Assembly (NCBI GenBank): GCA_002633005.1
Contig: NMRA01000340.1
Span: 72,049-120,231 of the forward strand
Reading direction: 5' to 3'
DNA: 48,183 bases
Origin: Phoronis australis
Taxonomy: Eukaryota; Phoronida; Phoronidae
Part shown: positions 43,816-48,183 of the stretch, one piece after another
Layout: each line of letters opens with the position of its first letter
How positions within the stretch are numbered: the stretch's first letter is position 1
Made by a program: the position numbers and the translations under genes
Notes under the pieces: model-generated
The model's database searches: none
Told to the model about the DNA's origin: nothing
The model's input: only the letters and a program-made list of their open reading frames with translations

Positions 43816-46800
43816 TTAGAGGTTGAACTTTGCTATCAAGTCCTTAATATCTTCTTGTACGTTTGCTGTTTGAAATCCTGGACTGTATCTTTTAAATGGT
43901 CTTCCATCAGGGGTGATAACAAATTTTTCAAAGTTCCACGAGAGGTCAGCACGTGTAACGGGCTCCCATATAATGTTCAGAGGATTCGATGTGAATCGAA
44001 TCGGGTTGTCCTGGGGAAAGGGTAAAGTTTCGCGTAAAAATTTAAAAACTGGATGCGCGTTCTTTCCGTTGACTTCTATTTTGGAGAATAGCTTGATGTT
44101 CGGCTCAAATCCATTGCCTGGACGAACGTACTTCAAGGAATTCAACATCTCGTCACTACTCTTGGTATTTTCCTGAAATGTAAATATTTTGAAATGCAAA
44201 GCAATGGAAGGTAAAAGTCAACCAAATTTATATGCATTGAAATGCGTATTGTGTGGTATTATTATTAAGTTGGAACGAGGGTAGAGTTCAATAACGCTAG
44301 GACCTCGATAAAAAAGCAAAAAATTGAATTTCTTGATTGCTGGAGGCACATGACTATTCCGAAAGTGAGACGTTTTCAAGTTGATTGAGGTCAGTTGTGC
44401 ATCTATGTCCAATTCACACAACGTTGAATTTTCAAAGTGAAATATAACTATAATCAATAAACATTGTGGAATTCTGAAAATATCGCTCTTCATCCTGGAA
44501 ATTGGGAGAATTGACAAACATACTGGAGACTTCCAGATTATCGGGGAGAGTTGCCGCTTTTTTTAAAAGTTCTCGGCTGTTCAAACTGAAGTCAGACTAA
44601 ACAAAAATATTAATAGAACTGTTGCAGCTGCACATACCAACAACGATACTGCAGTGTGTTCTAATCTTTGCACACTGTCTCCACGACTATAATGCACTTC
44701 AGGCCAAAAATATAATTGGTTCTGGGCTCTGTTTTCAGAAAAAAAGAATCGGTTTTGTTGTACTTTTTAGTTGCTAAACTTTTCGAAAAAAGAAAATCCA
44801 CCTTGGACGAGCAAAAATGATGCGAGAATTTTTTCACTCATCGCTCGGCAAATCATGTCGTTTCAAACTTTTCTTACCTCTGTTTATGTGTTTTAGCGTA
44901 GTTTTTCAACAAAAACACTCGGGTCTGACCTTGGCTGAAATTGATACATGAGCAGAAAGAACTTTTCTGTCTTGGCCTAATCACGAGAGCATTAATTTCA
45001 TAGTGCCTTATTTTAACTTGCCAACAATATCTTTGGGTGGAAAAATTATCATTTATAACGTGTCATTTGCCACAGCTGGCAAGAATGGCACTGCATTACC
45101 CAATATACTCGCGGAGCAACGTTGACAATGTTATGTGCAACTCAAGCTTATCCAGTGGGAAATCGTGCAGCCCACTGCGCATGACGACTGTGAATTCGTG
45201 TTACTAGGTAGAGTTCAGTAGCTGTCTCACGTGCTCTCGTTTGAAATGCACGGCAACATCTCGCGATTCAATTTCTTTTTAGCGAGGTCCTAGCGATACT
45301 GGACTCTATCCTGTTTTTTGGCTAGCGTAATATTCAAAAGGTTGGTGACGATAAAACGTGAATCACAAATAACTGGTTTAGAAGACGAGAGCGATACCTC
45401 TGTTTTAACGGTCGTAACTGAGATGGTCTAAGACAAGAAGTGACTTCAGTGTTTTTATAAATTCCCTTTGAGTGAAGTTTGTGCTGAAATACCACGCGTA
45501 CCTGGCCTCGCTTTTAACACAACCATGACGCACAGCTCCGGATTATTGATCATCACAGATAAATCGCGGCATTTTAATCCCGTAGGTAATCGACAGAACA
45601 TTGTCCATCCCTCGTGACATATTAAATAACGTCAATCAGATGCTCTGAATAGAACATTTGTCAAAGTAGGTCTCAACATGCTTTATAAAAGGCCACGCAG
45701 AGCCAAAATCAAGCTCGGTGGGTAACGTTAGCGAAGGTGTTTCTTCAAGTTGAAGCAAACAATGAACTCCACATGGACTATTCTTCTATCACGTGTGATT
45801 AGGAAATCTAACTTGCAAAAATAAAACAAAGCAAAGCAATTAACGGGTGCCACCTCATAGATGACACTGCATATGGGGCTTCAAACTCGCGAGCAACTCA
45901 TGACGTAATAGCTAAAGAAATTCATCTCGACAACACAAAACAGGCATCGCCGCCAGCCGATGTATTTTCATTTCAACGACTTTCTCTGCTGATACAATAT
46001 TGTAAACAAATCGTTGGCCTTAAGAGGCGAGGAGAATCCACCCACTAAATTAATCTCTTTGTAGAAGTAACAGCATTGTTTATTCTCGCTGTTCGCGAGG
46101 CGTGTTTCATGTTTAACATAAAACAGGTTCTTCTTCTCCACTGCTTTCTTTAAATGCCAGCTTATTAAAGCGAACTAGTCCAATTCCATTATAATGGGCA
46201 AATCAATGTATGGCACTCTTTATGCGCATTTCTTACACTAGCTGGTTTCACTGAATAGAGTTATTGTATGCGCCTTTATTGAAATTGTTTTGAGTATATA
46301 ATGACATGGGATACTACATAAGGCGGTGAAATGTATTTGAATTAAGATTTATATTTCGTAACTATGTGTGTTCTAGCTATACTCTTTGGTAACCAATCTT
46401 AAGATTAAACACACGCTTGTCATTCCATGAAATGATATACCCGTGTTTCAATTAAACACTTGTCATAAAAGGATGTCATATAATCGCGTATACGTGTTAT
46501 CCGAGTGTTAGTGCAACAACTATAACATCGTATTGGCAACGCCTCGAGTTACATTGGAATTTTTAACGCTTGTTACTGAGTTTTTGTCATTCATTAAAAT
46601 GTTTCAGTTTAGCTTCATAGTAAACTTCCGAGTTTACATATTCCATTTGCTGTTTCCAACATGTATCACCTATCATTCAGGCGGCTTCGTATCAGTGATG
46701 ATTGAGCAACGAGAGCTAGCCACAGTGCATAAAAAAACACCAGTCCCTTACCGGCGAAAGGACAAGCACTCCCAGTTTTCCACTGCCATAGTCATGACCT

Positions 46801-47111
46801 CTTACAAGACACAATGATAAGAAAGGGTGTCGATCGTTTAATGATCAGGTTTGCACATGTCTACTCACCTGGTGACCGAACTGATTGCACGGGAACCCCA
46901 GGATAACGAGCTTATCCCCGAATTTGAGGTTCAGCTCGTTCATCTGGGTGAAATCCCGTGCAGTCGTGTCTCACATAGTCGCTGTATTCTCCACAAGAAC
47001 CACCTTCCCCTCATACTCCGAGAATTTCACCGGCTGTCCGTGCAAATCGACGGCAGAAAAGTCAAAAAACGACTGTCGCACCAGCGGACTTTTGGCTGTA
47101 TTCGAAGCCAT
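43816..47111 (-). CDS. GPx: Selenocysteine glutathione peroxidase (GPx1/2-like), 199 aa, two exons
   Basis: Reduces hydrogen peroxide and lipid hydroperoxides with glutathione. Exon 1 is 46869-47111 and exon 2 is 43816-44172 (minus strand); a GT-AG intron of 2696 bp lies between them in phase 0. An in-frame TGA at 46971-46973 is codon 47, exactly where the active-site selenocysteine sits (ENTATMUDTTARDF). The catalytic tetrad is visible: Sec47, Gln81 (end of FPCNQFGHQ), Trp160 and Asn161 (SWNFEKF). The loop [14 protein letters not shown] and following [15 protein letters not shown] are present, as in tetrameric GPx1/2/3 and unlike GPx4. No signal peptide, so cytosolic. Length matches the family (about 190-205). 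Oddity: Asp follows Sec where Gly is usual. The ATG has a strong context (AACATGG). Automatic gene calling may truncate it at the TGA. Confidence 0.92.
44279..44340. mobile_element. Fragment of the CTAGGACCT MITE family
   Basis: gggtagagttcaataacgct continues aggacctcg, matching the complement of the right end of 45206-45311 and the ends of 25478-25603. Only one end is recognisable. Confidence 0.5.
45206..45311. mobile_element. 106-bp MITE, CTAGGACCT family
   Basis: Begins ggtagagttcagtagc and ends gcgatactggactctatcc, inverted relative to each other. The interior shares gcacggcaacatctcgcgat-type sequence with 25478-25603. Confidence 0.6.
46971..46973 (-). other. UGA selenocysteine codon
   Basis: TGA in frame between ATG (Met46) and GAC (Asp48). 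Read-through as Sec is supported by family alignment on both sides (about 46 residues before, 152 after). Confidence 0.9.
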
Positions 47112-47152
47112 GTTGTTAGTGACAAGTCTTGATTACCGCCACGCGGTCTACC

Positions 47153-47163
47153 TATATATAAAA
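47153..47163 (-). promoter_or_regulatory. TATA box of the GPx gene
   Basis: Minus strand reads TTTATATATAG about 42 nt before the ATG, which predicts a start site near 47125-47130 and a very short 5' UTR. Confidence 0.6.
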
Positions 47164-47322
47164 CACCTGGCGGTCGATGATAAGGCAATTCTGATGAAAC
47201 TATTATGCGCCGTGAATGGGTTAGTCGCAGTCACGGTCAAACAAACGAGCCGTTGAGACTGATTTCAAAACAGTAAGCGTCACATGAAATTAATTACTGC
47301 GTTTCTACGGCGACTGGTTTGT

Positions 47323-47345
47323 GTGACGTTTCATGATAACGTCAC
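47323..47345. promoter_or_regulatory. CRE-like inverted repeat upstream of GPx
   Basis: GTGACGTT-tcatgat-AACGTCAC, perfect 8-bp arms each carrying the TGACGT half-site of CREB/ATF-type bZIP factors, about 215 bp upstream of the start codon. Confidence 0.4.
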
Positions 47346-47552
47346 GTTGCTAAACACGTGGGGCCAGCCCTTTTGTAATCATGCGTTGCATTTCATGTCT
47401 GTTTTATTTGCGAATTGGGAACAAATCTCGTACTGAGAACATAATGTTAAGATCAATATCTTTCCGACGCAAAATTCATGAATTATTAATTTAACCGAAA
47501 TTGTTCGAAAATCTGAAGTTGTGAGAAACCAGCAGCAGTAAGAAAAGAAACC

Positions 47553-47606
47553 ATGGGCGGAGCACCATAAGGGGCTGGGGGGGGGGGGGGGCNACGCCGC
47601 CCATGC
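47553..47606. mobile_element. Small MITE, ATGGGCGG...CGCCGCCCAT, with G run and n
   Basis: Ends atgggcggagcaccata and acgccgcccat are inverted. The interior is a G run ending in an ambiguous base (47593), so its length is uncertain. Third member of the 9919-9990 family. Confidence 0.6.
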
Positions 47607-47884
47607 AAATTGATATAGTAGAAGCGCATACAGAAACATACGAATGAAGTATTTTTACAACTTAAATATGAGACCACGACACTGACTTACGTTATACAGT
47701 AGGCTACGTCAAGTTAAATGTAGCAAACCAACGCCTTAAAGCTGTCTCGAAGCGTTGTTGGCCGAACGCAGGTGAAAATCGTCGTGAATGGTTAGGGTCA
47801 TGTTACAGCCGGTACTGTGCGTTCCTAGACTTCCAGATCAGCCCCACGTGGGGCCCAATCTACAGAGGTCCCAGGATGGGAAAG

Positions 47885-47885
47885 N
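47885..47885. other. Ambiguous base
   Basis: Single n in ordinary sequence. Confidence 0.9.
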
Positions 47886-48183
47886 TTCACTCACGGACAC
47901 GACCATGAAAAATGCCACTTTAATTAAAGGCTTGCGCGGAGATTTTCCTTCAAAAATTATACATCGTTTAGTAGACCTGTCAGTGCAATCAGACTTCGCC
48001 CGTTCCAGATGAGGAAAACACAGTCTGCGGCTCGAGGAACACGCGCTATTTAAGGGAGCACTGATGTTACTTTTCTCAGCAACTTAGATTTACGTGAACC
48101 ACGACACGACACATTCACAGTTTGAGAGTATCTTCCTCCGGCCATCATGTGGTTTGGAAAAGCATTACTAAATCCCAGAACGC

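Larger units (their letters stand above)
44173..46868 (-). other. Intron of the GPx gene
   Basis: Donor CAG|GTGAGT and acceptor tttcag. Contains MITE pieces of the CTAGGACCT family (44279-44340 and 45206-45311) and a promoter-like TATA segment on the + strand at 45682-45692. Otherwise nothing recognised. Confidence 0.8.
47112..48183. other. Upstream region of GPx
   Basis: Holds the TATA box, a CRE-like palindrome and a small MITE with an ambiguous base. 47620-48183 contains no recognisable exon; a single n is at 47885. Confidence 0.6.

Noticed and set aside
46971-46973. TGA as an inactivating mutation of GPx
   Set aside because: It falls exactly at the selenocysteine position, and the rest of the gene is intact with correct splice sites.
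46885-47256. Plus-strand open frames at 46851-47256
   Set aside because: Antisense to GPx exon 1; the minus strand matches the peroxidase family.

Overview
The window looks like a low-GC, repeat-rich piece of an animal nuclear genome. I infer an invertebrate deuterostome (hemichordate, cephalochordate or echinoderm type). The reasons are an expanded family of small PAN/fibrinogen-domain secreted proteins, a selenocysteine glutathione peroxidase, and a Gmr1-type Ty3/gypsy element, a group described from deuterostomes. The species cannot be fixed from the sequence. Genes are split by introns, so simple ORF calling misses nearly all of them.

Layout. (1) 1-3237: the 5' part of a minus-strand LTR retrotransposon. 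It has an LTR, a proline-tRNA-like primer site and one uninterrupted Gag-protease-integrase reading frame that runs off the left edge. No reverse transcriptase lies between protease and integrase. (2) About 4.3-42.9 kb: a tandem array of one duplicated unit carrying a three-exon gene: exon 1 signal peptide plus PAN/apple-like domain, a 25-nt microexon, and exon 3 fibrinogen C-terminal domain (FReD). Copy A (exons 2-3 only in the window), copies B, C and D (complete, about 303-311 aa) and copy E (exon 1 pseudogene) all lie on the + strand. Flanks and introns of the copies are homologous, so younger insertions can be recognised by comparison with an empty paralogous site. These include a 5'-truncated LINE, several MITE families and foldback elements. 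(3) 43816-47111, minus strand: a complete two-exon selenoprotein glutathione peroxidase of 199 aa with an in-frame UGA at codon 47, a TATA box and an upstream CRE-like palindrome.

Functional reading. The array encodes a family of secreted, probably calcium-binding, lectin-like recognition proteins. Invertebrate fibrinogen-related proteins often act in innate immunity; for these genes that role is inference. The microexon supplies the first conserved cysteine of the FReD domain, so the domain only works if the 25-nt exon is included. Copy C has a GC instead of GT at its exon 1 donor, and copy B has a shortened tail. The peroxidase at the right is an unrelated housekeeping/antioxidant gene bounding the array.

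Mobile DNA makes up much of the rest: the LTR element, at least three LINE relics, hAT-like MITEs, and a foldback element at 24.26-24.82 kb built of repeated TTACGCTCGTAA motifs. Assembly gaps or ambiguous bases occur at 12631-12704, 18759, 47593 and 47885, three of them beside long G/C runs. I saw no tRNA, rRNA or CRISPR.
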